This document shows, piece after piece, positions 35,037 to 43,917 of a stretch of DNA of 64,000 nucleotides. Position numbers and translations under genes: made by a program. The notes under the pieces were generated by a model. It was not told the DNA's origin and made no database searches. It was given only the letters and a program-made list of their open reading frames with translations. Numbering within the stretch: position 1 is the stretch's first letter; every line of letters begins with the position of its first letter. The DNA comes from Pseudobacter sp. (GTDB lineage: Bacteria; Bacteroidota; Bacteroidia; Chitinophagales; Chitinophagaceae): assembly GCA_017849455.1 (NCBI GenBank), contig JAFIGX010000024.1, positions 682,001 through 746,000 on the forward strand, written 5' to 3'.

Positions 35037-35903
35037 ATGCTGCCAGCACATCCATTATCACCCGAACAGATCGCTGCCTATCACCGCGACGGCTATCTCA
35101 TCATCAGGAATATGTACAGCCGGGAACTGATCGACCGCCTGTATTCAGTAGCACTTCAGGACGCTGCCATGGAAAAAAATGCGCTCGACCTGAACGACCA
35201 GGATGGCCGCAAAACCAGGCTTTCCTTATGGTTTACACCCGGCAATGATCCCTTCGGCTATCTCACGCGTGGCAAAAGCCTGATTGGCGCAATTGGCCAG
35301 CTCATGGGTGATACCGCTCCTGTTTGCCATTTTCATTCCAAGCTGATGCAGAAAGCACCGAAGGTAGGAGGGGCCTGGGAGTGGCACCAGGATTATGGGT
35401 ACTGGTACAAGAACCAGTTCATGTTCCCCGATCAGTTGATCAGCGTGATGGTGGCCCTTACTCAAGCTACAAAAGAGAACGGCTGCCTGCAGGTGATCAA
35501 AGGTTCGCATAAACTGGGAAGAGTGAACCACGGTTTTTCCGGAGAACAAATGGGCGCAGATATGGTGATGGTCGACAATGCACTGAAGACGATGGAACTG
35601 GTCTATTGTGAACTTTCTCCAGGTGATACCTTGTTCTTTCATAGCAACCTGATGCACCGCTCCGCTGCCAATCTATCCGAGTTTCCGCGCTGGTCCATCA
35701 TTTCCTGTTACTCACTTCAGTCGAACCTCGCCTACAATGAGACCTCCACCTCCTGGAAGATACCTGTCGACGTCGTTCCCGATGAGGCAGTGATGGAATG
35801 GGAAGCAGGGTCTTTGTCGGAGGCCGACTTCCTCAAAAAAGAGAACGACCCGGCATTGAAAGATACAGGCTGGGAGCAAAATGTTACATCCGGCAAACAA
35901 TAA
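35037..35903 (+). CDS. Phytanoyl-CoA dioxygenase (PhyH) family Fe(II)/2-oxoglutarate oxygenase
   Basis: 288 residues, usual family length. The jelly-roll metal triad is visible: WHQD (His117, Asp119) and LMHRSAAN (His207). Arg218 in FPRWS is a candidate 2-oxoglutarate ligand. The N-terminal LSPEQIAAYHRDGYLII is the standard PhyH entry motif. The enzyme is cytosolic and hydroxylates a small molecule that cannot be inferred from sequence. Convergent with an AraC regulator (5 bases between stops); such PhyH/AraC pairs often occur in sugar-utilisation settings. No operon partner is seen on the plus strand. Confidence 0.92.
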   Translation: MLPAHPLSPEQIAAYHRDGYLIIRNMYSRELIDRLYSVALQDAAMEKNALDLNDQDGRKTRLSLWFTPGNDPFGYLTRGKSLIGAIGQLMGDTAPVCHFHSKLMQKAPKVGGAWEWHQDYGYWYKNQFMFPDQLISVMVALTQATKENGCLQVIKGSHKLGRVNHGFSGEQMGADMVMVDNALKTMELVYCELSPGDTLFFHSNLMHRSAANLSEFPRWSIISCYSLQSNLAYNETSTSWKIPVDVVPDEAVMEWEAGSLSEADFLKKENDPALKDTGWEQNVTSGKQ

Positions 35904-35908
35904 TTTCC

Positions 35909-36784
35909 TTACAGGGAGATCTTGTTCCGGTACAATGTGCGATAACCGAGCGGGTTCATATCATATTGTTTCCGGAACTGCTTGTTGAAATTGGAGATGC
36001 TGTTGAACCCACAGGTGAAACAGATCTCGGAAATACTCATTTGCCCCTCCACCAGCAGGTTGGCCGCATGGTTCAGCCGGAATTCGAGCAGGTATTGAGA
36101 AAATGGTTTTCTTGTACGCTGACTGAAATACCTCGAAAAAGAATTTTCTGCCATGTGCACCAACTCTGCTATTTCAGCCATTCTTATATCACGGTGAAAA
36201 TTCTTCGATACGAATTCGAATACATTGTTCAGGCGATCCGATTCCGTTTCATTGGCGCCTGCAATCGCATTCCCGGAAATATTGGTGCACTCATCGGATA
36301 CTGACAGTATCTCCAATATATTGAGCAGGCATAAGAAACGGGGAAGACCACTCAACGCAAGCAGCTCATTCAATTTTTGGGTGATGAGCAAATTCGTCCG
36401 ACCGGTCACTTCCAGCCCTCTCGCCGATCTGGCCAGCAATGACCTCACTGCTTTGGTCTCCGGCAGGTTGAAAAAATTTTCTCCGAAGGAGCTGTCCAGG
36501 AAATGTACCACGATCGACCTGGCCCTTAATCCGGGCTTGCCGGCATAATACAAAGGATCATTCTTGTAAAGGTGCGGTAAATTGGGGCCGATCAGCGCCA
36601 GGTTGCCAGGGCCGAAATCATTCACATTATCCCCGATGAATCGCTTACCGGTGCTTTCCGTGACCAGCACCAGTTCATATTCAGGATGGAAATGCCATGG
36701 AGTGGGGTAATACTCATAATCGAAATGCCTCACTACGAAAGATTCGTCCGCGTCGCGCGGGAGATGTTCCAGTACCGGTTTCAT
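35909..36784 (-). CDS. AraC-family transcriptional regulator with cupin domain
   Basis: 291 residues. The N-terminal cupin sensing domain (about 15-110) contains PWHFHPEYELVLV and ALIGPNLPHLY, which supply the usual His-rich pocket for a sugar or other small ligand. The C-terminal double helix-turn-helix (about 190-285) contains IRMAEIAELVHMAENSFSRY and ISEICFTCGFNSISNFNKQF followed by NPLGYR. It is a DNA-binding activator typical of carbohydrate control. It is divergent from the ECF sigma gene (183 bases apart) and convergent with the PhyH gene. The target may be the PhyH gene, but no operator was recognised. Confidence 0.93.
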   Translation of the reverse strand: MKPVLEHLPRDADESFVVRHFDYEYYPTPWHFHPEYELVLVTESTGKRFIGDNVNDFGPGNLALIGPNLPHLYKNDPLYYAGKPGLRARSIVVHFLDSSFGENFFNLPETKAVRSLLARSARGLEVTGRTNLLITQKLNELLALSGLPRFLCLLNILEILSVSDECTNISGNAIAGANETESDRLNNVFEFVSKNFHRDIRMAEIAELVHMAENSFSRYFSQRTRKPFSQYLLEFRLNHAANLLVEGQMSISEICFTCGFNSISNFNKQFRKQYDMNPLGYRTLYRNKISL

Positions 36785-36967
36785 GAAGGGCTAATTTACA
36801 AATTTTACGATTAATTAATACAACCCCTGGACCATTCATTACAACTCGATTGCGGGAGCTCCCTTCATCCGGTTTAATAGAATGATAAAGGCCGGTGGCA
36901 CTGTTTTTTCCGCGAGCCTTTTACCTTCGCAGCAATTTTTACGTGTACCTTATTATTAGAGGCAACC

Positions 36968-37552
36968 ATGCACAGCGTTGAACTAACTGACCTGGAATTA
37001 CTCGAAGCTATCAGGGACGATGATCCGGCAGCATACCGCGAGCTGTTCAACCGGTATTGGGAGAAGCTATACCTTTTTGCCCTGAAGCGCCTCAAATCCA
37101 GGCAGGAAGCGGAAGACGTGGTGCAACATGTATTCATGAAGTTATGGGAGCACCGTGCATCCAGGAAGATCAGCTTCTCTTTTCAGTCTTACCTCTACAG
37201 ATCCGTTTACTACGAAGTGATCGCTTCCCTGAAGAAAATGCTGGATGGCGCCGAAGATATCACTGCGATCAACGAAAGCATTCTTCCCGTATTCAACGAT
37301 ATTCTGGATAAAATGAGCGTCACCGAACTGGATGATCTCATCGGAGAAGAGATCCGGAAGCTGCCGGCCCGTATGCAGGAGATCTTCAGGCTTAGCCGTG
37401 AAGAAGAACTTTCTATCCCCGAAATAGCTTCCCGGCTCAACCTCTCGGAACAGACCGTCAAGAACCAGCTCAGCTCCGCACTTTCCCGCCTGCGCAAACC
37501 GGTGATCGATACCTTGTGCCTGGCCCTTATGTATGAGTTAACAATTAGGTAA
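36968..37552 (+). CDS. ECF sigma-70 factor
   Basis: 194 residues. Region 2 (about 20-88; YRELFNRYWEKLYLFALKRL then EAEDVVQHVFMKLWEHR) and region 4 (about 135-185; LPARMQEIFRLSREEELSIP then SEQTVKNQLSSALSRLRK) are complete. It belongs to the Bacteroidota FecI-like group that is paired with FecR anti-sigma factors. It is followed by a strong intrinsic terminator and then fecR and a TonB receptor, making a surface-signalling trio. The 183 bases upstream hold a 10-bp palindrome GGGAGCTCCC (36854-36863) and no clear Bacteroidota promoter. Confidence 0.95.
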   Translation: MHSVELTDLELLEAIRDDDPAAYRELFNRYWEKLYLFALKRLKSRQEAEDVVQHVFMKLWEHRASRKISFSFQSYLYRSVYYEVIASLKKMLDGAEDITAINESILPVFNDILDKMSVTELDDLIGEEIRKLPARMQEIFRLSREEELSIPEIASRLNLSEQTVKNQLSSALSRLRKPVIDTLCLALMYELTIR

Positions 37553-37582
37553 TATCCCCTCATAGTACCGAATTGATTTTTC

Positions 37583-37612
37583 AGGCGCTTATAATAAAGC
37601 GCCTTTGTTTTT
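37583..37612 (+). terminator. Intrinsic terminator between sigma and fecR genes
   Basis: AGGCGCTT (37583-37590) pairs perfectly with AAGCGCCT (37597-37604) around a 6-base loop, followed by a T-rich tract to 37612. It lies 31 bases after the sigma stop and 24 bases before the fecR start, so it could limit read-through and set sigma and anti-sigma ratios. Confidence 0.85.
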
Positions 37613-37636
37613 ACCGGAAGGACCGTTATTTAAAAA

Positions 37637-38614
37637 ATGATGAACAGGGAACAGTTAAATACGATCATTCAAAAATACCTGGATGGCAGTGCGTCCGAAC
37701 AGGAAAAGAAAATGATACAGGCCTGGATGCTGCTATCGGAGCAAGATGATGTATCCCTTTCCCAACAGGAGCGGATCGATATCAGTGCGCGTCTATGGGG
37801 GCGCATTGCACCAGCCGGTGCAGTTATGTACGGGCAGCCTGCTCCACGTCTGCGGCAATTCAGCAGGAACTGGCTCCGGTATGCCGCTATCTGGCTGGGT
37901 GTGCTGGCCGTGTCCGCTTCAGGCTATATTTTCCGTTACCGCATTCTCGACGCAATAGACCCGATAGCGCAGTTGGAACTTCAAACCGGCCCCTATGAGA
38001 TCAAGCGGTTATTGCTTCCCGATAGTAGTATCGTTACCCTTGCCAATAACAGCAGTCTCTTTTACCCTGAACGTTACAGGGGTGATTCGAGGCAGGTGCA
38101 TTTGAAAGGGAAAGCCTTTTTCAATATTACCCGTAATCCTTCCAGGCCATTCATTGTGCAAAGCGATGGCATGAATGTAAAAGTATTGGGCACTTCATTC
38201 GAAGTGAATAATGCCGAACATGCGCAGGAAGCCTCCGTAACGGTCGTTACCGGTAAGGTGCAGGTGAACACGAAAGACCAGGAAGTGGCGCTGCTGCTTC
38301 CCGATCAGCAGGTAAACTGGCACAAACAAAAAAATACAATAACCCTTATCAGAAATATTGACGCTGCCGGTATCACGGGCTGGAATAACAGCAGATTGGT
38401 ATTCAATGAAACACCACTGGCTATTGTATTACAGACCATCTCCCGTGAGTATGGCATTACCATCGAGACAGGTAGAAAGGTCATTCAGCCAGGAGCCAAT
38501 TTCAGCGGCAGCTTCACCAGGACCGAACAATGGAAAGATATCCTGGAAGTAGTTTGCATATCCTCGGGCCTTACCTGGTCTGCCAGGGATAGCGTTGTAA
38601 CCATAAAACGATAA
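37637..38614 (+). CDS. FecR-family anti-sigma factor
   Basis: 325 residues. A cytoplasmic sigma-binding region (1-70, REQLNTIIQKYLDGSASEQEK) is followed by one transmembrane helix (WLRYAAIWLGVLAVSASGYIF), a periplasmic FecR domain (LLPDSSIVTLANNSSLFYPE ... GKAFFNITRN ... VLGTSFEVNNA) and a C-terminal DUF4974 domain (TPLAIVLQTISREYGITIE). It should bind the sigma factor encoded just upstream and release it when the STN domain of the receptor at 38713 contacts its periplasmic end. Terminator hairpins lie on both sides of the gene. The start is ATG at 37637; a second ATG follows immediately. Confidence 0.93.
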   Translation: MMNREQLNTIIQKYLDGSASEQEKKMIQAWMLLSEQDDVSLSQQERIDISARLWGRIAPAGAVMYGQPAPRLRQFSRNWLRYAAIWLGVLAVSASGYIFRYRILDAIDPIAQLELQTGPYEIKRLLLPDSSIVTLANNSSLFYPERYRGDSRQVHLKGKAFFNITRNPSRPFIVQSDGMNVKVLGTSFEVNNAEHAQEASVTVVTGKVQVNTKDQEVALLLPDQQVNWHKQKNTITLIRNIDAAGITGWNNSRLVFNETPLAIVLQTISREYGITIETGRKVIQPGANFSGSFTRTEQWKDILEVVCISSGLTWSARDSVVTIKR

Positions 38615-38672
38615 TCGTCATTCATTTCCCAGGCGTTGACCGGTAACACAGGTTTGCCGGCATGATCATTTT

Positions 38673-38704
38673 TCCCTGCGATCAGGGAGCAGGGATGTTT
38701 TTTT
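38673..38704 (+). terminator. Intrinsic terminator or attenuator in the TonB-receptor leader
   Basis: TCCCTGC (38673-38679) pairs with GCAGGGA (38689-38695) around a 9-base loop, followed by a T-run ending at 38704. The receptor start codon is at 38713, so the hairpin fills the ribosome-binding region. An alternative small pairing (CCCT 38674-38677 with AGGG 38684-38687) is mutually exclusive with it, which allows attenuation. Confidence 0.75.
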
Positions 38705-38712
38705 ATCAATAA

Positions 38713-41700
38713 ATGAAAATGCAAATGCACAAATTTTTACAGGTCTTACTTTCAGTGCTTATTGTCTTCATACAGTTATCCACGGCCAGTGCGCAGCAAC
38801 CGGCCGGCAAAAAGATTACTGTACGGTTCAAAGATGATGATCTGGTCACTTGTCTTAAAAAACTGGAAACGGCCTCAGGCATCAGCCTGTATTTCCAGCC
38901 CAGTGAATTGAAGACTGTTCCCAGGAAATACAATTTGCAATTCAGCGACCAGGCTCTCCACAAGGTCCTGAACGATCTTTTCGAAGGCACCGGCTTTGCC
39001 TGGCAGGAGGTCGGTAACAAGATCGTCATAAAAAAAAAGGAGGCAGGAGCAGCGGTGAAAGAAGAGCAAAAGCCGGCAGGGCAGGCATTCCAGCCCTGGC
39101 TGGTAAAAGGTAAGGTAAGTGATGAAAAACATGCCCCCATGACAGGCGTTTCCGTGACGATCAAAGGCACGAAAACAGGAACTGTAACAGGGGCCGACGG
39201 GCAGTTTTCCCTGAAGATCACGAAAAAGGATGCAGTACTGGTGTTCAGCTATACAGGTTATGAAAGAATGGAAGTACAGGCACAGGAAGGGCAGGAGCTT
39301 GCCATCAGGATGCTGCCGGGCAATGCATCATTAGGTGAAGTAACTGTGTCGGCTAAACGCCGTTTGAATACCGAATCGGCCGTTCTGAATGAACGAAAGA
39401 ATGCCTCCATCATCTCGGATGCCATCTCGGCGCAACAGATCGAGCGGACCGCCAGTATCACCACCACGCAAGCCCTCCAGCGGGTTTCCGGGGTTACCAT
39501 CACCGATGATAAATTCGTGGCCATTCGCGGCCTCGGCGACCGGAGCGTGATAGGTCAACTGAACGGTATCCGCCTGGCATCTTCCGATCCGGAAAGAAGC
39601 AGCATCCCGCTCGACCTCATACCTGCCAGTCTGCTCGATAATATCACCATCTACAAAAGCATCACGCCCGATAAACCTGCCGATGCGGCTGCCGGGATCG
39701 TTGAGCTGAAAACAAAATCGATCCCCGAACAACAAACCCTCACGATCACTGTGCAAACGGGGATGAACACACAAACTGGCAATAAGGTCAATAGTTTTTA
39801 TAACAGTGAAATGGGATTCCTGGGTGAAAAAGTGAAAGACAGGGGATTGTCGAAGGATTTCCTGCATCTCTCTGCCGAATACCCGCGCGGGTTGGAAGAT
39901 ATTCAACGCAAGATCGCGAACAGCCGCAATGACCCGGCCATGCTCACGGAGGCCAACCGCATCAATGGTATCATGCACCAGTTGGACCCCGTGTTGACCA
40001 CCCGTTATAAAACGGCCCCACTCAACCAGAATTATTCCATTTCCTACGGCAATAACTACACTGTTTTCCGGAAACATCAATTAGGACTGGTGGCAGCCGC
40101 CAATTATTACAACCGTACCAGCGATGTATATGATGCGGATCTCACCCAGTATAGTGTTTACCAGGGCGTACTCACCGGAAATACCGATGTTTACAGTCCA
40201 CGCATCATTCCCAATTATATCACTCCTAATAATATCAATCTCGGGAAATACCTCAACTATAAAGAGAACACCGGCACACAAACGCTGAACTATGGGTTTC
40301 TCGGCGGACTTGCCTACCGGTTCAGCCCACAGCATGAGATCAGTATGCAGTACCTGGGCAGCAGGGGCGCTGAAACAAGAGCTACCAATCTACATGGCGC
40401 GTATGAATACACCGGCATTCCGGGAAAAGTGGCCAATATCATTTATTCCCTTCGCCAAACCTATCGCACCCTGAACACCTTCAATCTACAGGGAGAACAT
40501 AAATTCCTGAAGGGGACTTATTCACCGCGACTGAGCTACAACCTGGCCACTTCTTCTTCGAGCCAGGTTGACCCGGACTACCGTTTCGCAAATCTGGCTG
40601 ATTACAGGCCCAATGGCGGTGCCGTGTATACTCTGCCTTCCCAAACGCCCAATTCGCAAGGCACTTATATTGCCACAGATCATCTTTATTCACTGGTATC
40701 GGGATACGTGAATGGATATGGGCCCTATGGCATCATCCAGGCAGATCCCAATGGCCGCCGGTTCAGGAAGCTGAAAGAGGATAACTATAATTACAAAGCA
40801 GATCTCGTGGTCCCGTTCAAATTCTTGAAACAAAAACAGGAATTCAAAACAGGTGTGAACTACCTGCATCGTAAAAGGGAGTTCACGGAGAATGTGCTGT
40901 ACCTGCCGGGATCCAACTACTCCATGAACAGATCGCTTCCGTTATATGAGGTGAATGGCAACCTCGATCAGTTGGTAGGTTATGACAGGATCGGGATCAG
41001 GCCACCATCAGGCTTCAACGAAGAAGGGGCCCCGAGAACAGGCGGGTTTTTATACAATATCCAGAAATCGCCCAATAACTATAAGGGCTATTACGAAACC
41101 CGTGCCTTTTATGGCATGCTCGACCTTCGCCTCACGGAAAGGCTGCGGCTCACGGGTGGCGTGCGTTTCGAGCTGACCGATATACAGGCTGCCGTAGATA
41201 CTTCCAATGTTTTTCTCGATGCCTCGATCACTACTACCGATGCAAGCGGCAACAAAGTGAACCTGGTGTATACCGAGCCCAATTCGATCTATAAAACGGA
41301 TTATGCACCTTTTTATTCCGCCAACCTCACCTATACCCTGAATAAGAATATGAATTTCCGTTTGGGTTATAACAATTCATTGGCCAGGCCGGAGCTGCGT
41401 GAGATCACCAATGTGTTCGACTTCGATCCCTTCCAGTTCGCCCTGATCGTGGGCAATCCCAAACTGAAAAATCAAAAGACCACCAATTACGATTTCCGAT
41501 GGGAATGGTTCCCGAATCCGGGAGAGGTATTGTCGGCCTCCGTGTTTTACAAAGAGATCGATAACCAGCTTACCAAAGTATTCAAGCAGAACTCCCGGGG
41601 ACTGGATGCGAAGTTCCCCGAATTCCCCGCCATCGAATTTCAGAACGATCCCAACAAGGGCCGTGTTTATGGTATCGAACTGGAAGTGGTGAAGAACCTG

Positions 41701-42189
41701 GGATTGTTGTGGAAGCCCCTGCATAATTTTTACCTGGGCTCCAACCTGCTGCTGGCACAGAGCGAGATCAGGAAAACAGCAGAACGGCTGGAAACATCCC
41801 GCGCGCTCGACAGGCGGGCTCCTTCCAATAGTCCGTTGTTCGAGCAGGCCCCATATTCCATCAACGTTTACCTGAACTATAATAATAAGAAGACAGGCAC
41901 CGATATTACCACCACTTTCAATATGGTAGGAGAGCGGTTGATACAGGTAAACCTCGATGGCACGCCCGACCTGTATTCCAGGCCCAATCCCGTACTGGAC
42001 CTGGTGTTCTCACAACAACTGTTCAAAAGATGGCAGTTGAAAGGATTTGCGAAGAATATACTCGACAGACCGGTTGAAGAAGTGTATGCCAATCCCGGCA
42101 CCGGCGGGAAATTCTATGGACAGAAATATGTACGTAGAAGTTTTTACCGCGGTACCGAATTGATGCTTGGTCTCACTTACACACTGTAA
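38713..42189 (+). CDS. TonB-dependent receptor with STN and carboxypeptidase-like domains
   Basis: 1158 residues with signal peptide about 1-28. The STN domain (about 34-108, ITVRFKDDDLVTCLKKLE) signals to FecR. A CarboxypepD_reg domain follows (about 128-208, VKGKVSDEKHAPMTGVSVTI), then a plug (ALQRVSGVTITDDKFVAIRG ... QLNGIRLASSDPERSS) and a barrel ending LTYTL. It is not SusC-like and no SusD is next; instead five surface lipoproteins follow in the same direction, with gaps of 4-29 bases. It probably imports or senses a ligand gathered by those lipoproteins. The hairpin directly upstream suggests separate control from fecR. A start at 38719 or 38725 is also possible. Confidence 0.92.
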   Translation: MKMQMHKFLQVLLSVLIVFIQLSTASAQQPAGKKITVRFKDDDLVTCLKKLETASGISLYFQPSELKTVPRKYNLQFSDQALHKVLNDLFEGTGFAWQEVGNKIVIKKKEAGAAVKEEQKPAGQAFQPWLVKGKVSDEKHAPMTGVSVTIKGTKTGTVTGADGQFSLKITKKDAVLVFSYTGYERMEVQAQEGQELAIRMLPGNASLGEVTVSAKRRLNTESAVLNERKNASIISDAISAQQIERTASITTTQALQRVSGVTITDDKFVAIRGLGDRSVIGQLNGIRLASSDPERSSIPLDLIPASLLDNITIYKSITPDKPADAAAGIVELKTKSIPEQQTLTITVQTGMNTQTGNKVNSFYNSEMGFLGEKVKDRGLSKDFLHLSAEYPRGLEDIQRKIANSRNDPAMLTEANRINGIMHQLDPVLTTRYKTAPLNQNYSISYGNNYTVFRKHQLGLVAAANYYNRTSDVYDADLTQYSVYQGVLTGNTDVYSPRIIPNYITPNNINLGKYLNYKENTGTQTLNYGFLGGLAYRFSPQHEISMQYLGSRGAETRATNLHGAYEYTGIPGKVANIIYSLRQTYRTLNTFNLQGEHKFLKGTYSPRLSYNLATSSSSQVDPDYRFANLADYRPNGGAVYTLPSQTPNSQGTYIATDHLYSLVSGYVNGYGPYGIIQADPNGRRFRKLKEDNYNYKADLVVPFKFLKQKQEFKTGVNYLHRKREFTENVLYLPGSNYSMNRSLPLYEVNGNLDQLVGYDRIGIRPPSGFNEEGAPRTGGFLYNIQKSPNNYKGYYETRAFYGMLDLRLTERLRLTGGVRFELTDIQAAVDTSNVFLDASITTTDASGNKVNLVYTEPNSIYKTDYAPFYSANLTYTLNKNMNFRLGYNNSLARPELREITNVFDFDPFQFALIVGNPKLKNQKTTNYDFRWEWFPNPGEVLSASVFYKEIDNQLTKVFKQNSRGLDAKFPEFPAIEFQNDPNKGRVYGIELEVVKNLGLLWKPLHNFYLGSNLLLAQSEIRKTAERLETSRALDRRAPSNSPLFEQAPYSINVYLNYNNKKTGTDITTTFNMVGERLIQVNLDGTPDLYSRPNPVLDLVFSQQLFKRWQLKGFAKNILDRPVEEVYANPGTGGKFYGQKYVRRSFYRGTELMLGLTYTL

Positions 42190-42193
42190 AAAA

Positions 42194-43912
42194 ATGAAGA
42201 TGAAAATCAATATTGCCAGTACCGTCTCCATACTCTTTGCTGTTGCATTGACTAGCTCCTGTAAGAAGAAACTCGACTTCCAGTACGACAACAGGATCAA
42301 TCAGCAACCTTTGAACGGTTCGAGTGTGCGCCTGGTGAACATGGCCAACGCCACTGACCTGAAGATCAATGGTAAGCCCCTCACCAGTTTCATACCGCCC
42401 GACAGGGATGGGTATTTCGGTCCCGATCAAACGAGGGGCACTATTTATTTCCCGGAAACAGGCCGGCTGGGGGCAAGCTATACAGTGCCTCAGCAATTCG
42501 TCAATGCCAACGGATGGATCGATAGCATCGTGTTCAGTTCGATGGGACCAAAATCGACCCTGCCTCCATCGAGACCATTCAGGGCAAAAGACGATTTCAA
42601 TGATCCGCATGATTATTATTATGTGCGCTTCCGTCCGAACACGGCCAATTACATGGACTCCCTGTTTGCCATTCCCCGTTCCGTTTCAGCCCCTGCGAAC
42701 CCCGCCTCCTTCAAGCTAAGACTGCTCAATCTCTCTTCGGAGCCTGATAAATATTCCGAGCCGGGCCTGTTTCGCAAAGGGAGCATGTCGCTTGCGTGGG
42801 CCGATGGAACACCTGTTGCCGGATTGGAGAATATCAACCCCGGCGCCTATTCTCCCTACATAGAAATTCCCTACGGCACATACCAGTTCAAAGTGCTCGA
42901 CAGGAATGGAAGGGAAGTACAGGGCAATAGCTCCCTGATCCTGAACCCGGCAACCGGAACGTTCATGGATTATTATGGCACACCTGGTCCGGGTGGACGG
43001 GCAGATACCTGGCTTACCTATGCGCCTTTCAAGACCTTTCAGCCTGGCGGCGTATATACGGTAGCGGTATCCATGAACTATGATTGCACCATAACGAATG
43101 GCAATCCCAATGGTGAAACGATCACCACCGAAGGAAATACTTTTCGCATCGTGAACGATATCGCTGAGCCGGTGAATATGACCTATGGCCGGTTGCAGGG
43201 CGTCAATGCTTTTGAGGGAAAAGAAATAAAATGGCAGGTGAATGGGGCGCCAATGGGAGAAGCCCTGTCGTTCACCAAATATACTCCGTATTCAATCTAT
43301 GTAACGGAGAAGTATAACCTGAAAGCAATAGATAAAACCGGGGCAGTATTGGCAGAGAAAGATCTCTCCCTGCAGCCCGGTGATAATATCACTGCCTGGC
43401 TTTATCCTGCCAGGAACGGTGCTCCTTCGATTGCCCTTGTCGCCAATAACCTCAGTACGAAATATTATAAAGGCAATGCCAGTGAGGAAGGTTCCTACAG
43501 CACATACAGGGATGGTATTCCTTTCTGGATGCGCTTCATGAATTTCTGCAGTGACCTGGATGAAGTGACGTTTACGGCAGATAATGGCCTGCCATTCCTT
43601 GTGAACTCCACCAGCAAAGCCCTCAATGCCAGTCAGCATATCCTGCCCGGTATTGCAGTCACGGAAGACCCTTATGTTCAACTGTTCATCAATCATCCCA
43701 CCCAGGTATTGGCCTATGTTTCGCGGCCAGGGGTGGCGCCGGGTGATTGGCTCAGCAATATTGCTCCTTTGAAAAGCCGGGACTTCATTGCAAGGCCGGC
43801 GTTATATCCATCCCCGTTCATCCCTAACCGTGAACCCGGCATCTATACGGTGGCGCTGGTAGGCAATAGCCGGAACAATGCCAGGATGATCATTCTAAAA
43901 CATAACAAATAA
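42194..43912 (+). CDS. Surface lipoprotein with DUF4397-like sandwich domains
   Basis: 572 residues from the ATG at 42194, 4 bases after the receptor stop. The lipobox is LTSSCKKK (Cys23). At least two beta-sandwich units with the DUF4397 style are visible: SSVRLVNMANATDLKINGKP near the N-terminus and FKLRLLNLSSEP in the middle. The C-terminus closes with GIYTVALVGNS and RMIILKH, also typical of DUF4397. Such domains occur in Bacteroidota surface proteins with presumed binding roles. No enzymatic motif is seen. Genetic coupling to the receptor suggests a receptor-associated surface component. Confidence 0.72.
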   Translation: MKMKINIASTVSILFAVALTSSCKKKLDFQYDNRINQQPLNGSSVRLVNMANATDLKINGKPLTSFIPPDRDGYFGPDQTRGTIYFPETGRLGASYTVPQQFVNANGWIDSIVFSSMGPKSTLPPSRPFRAKDDFNDPHDYYYVRFRPNTANYMDSLFAIPRSVSAPANPASFKLRLLNLSSEPDKYSEPGLFRKGSMSLAWADGTPVAGLENINPGAYSPYIEIPYGTYQFKVLDRNGREVQGNSSLILNPATGTFMDYYGTPGPGGRADTWLTYAPFKTFQPGGVYTVAVSMNYDCTITNGNPNGETITTEGNTFRIVNDIAEPVNMTYGRLQGVNAFEGKEIKWQVNGAPMGEALSFTKYTPYSIYVTEKYNLKAIDKTGAVLAEKDLSLQPGDNITAWLYPARNGAPSIALVANNLSTKYYKGNASEEGSYSTYRDGIPFWMRFMNFCSDLDEVTFTADNGLPFLVNSTSKALNASQHILPGIAVTEDPYVQLFINHPTQVLAYVSRPGVAPGDWLSNIAPLKSRDFIARPALYPSPFIPNREPGIYTVALVGNSRNNARMIILKHNK

Positions 43913-43917
43913 CAGCT

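Noticed and set aside
36854..36863. Palindrome GGGAGCTCCC upstream of the ECF sigma gene.
   Set aside because: A 10-bp palindrome alone is weak evidence for an operator and no partner site is seen.
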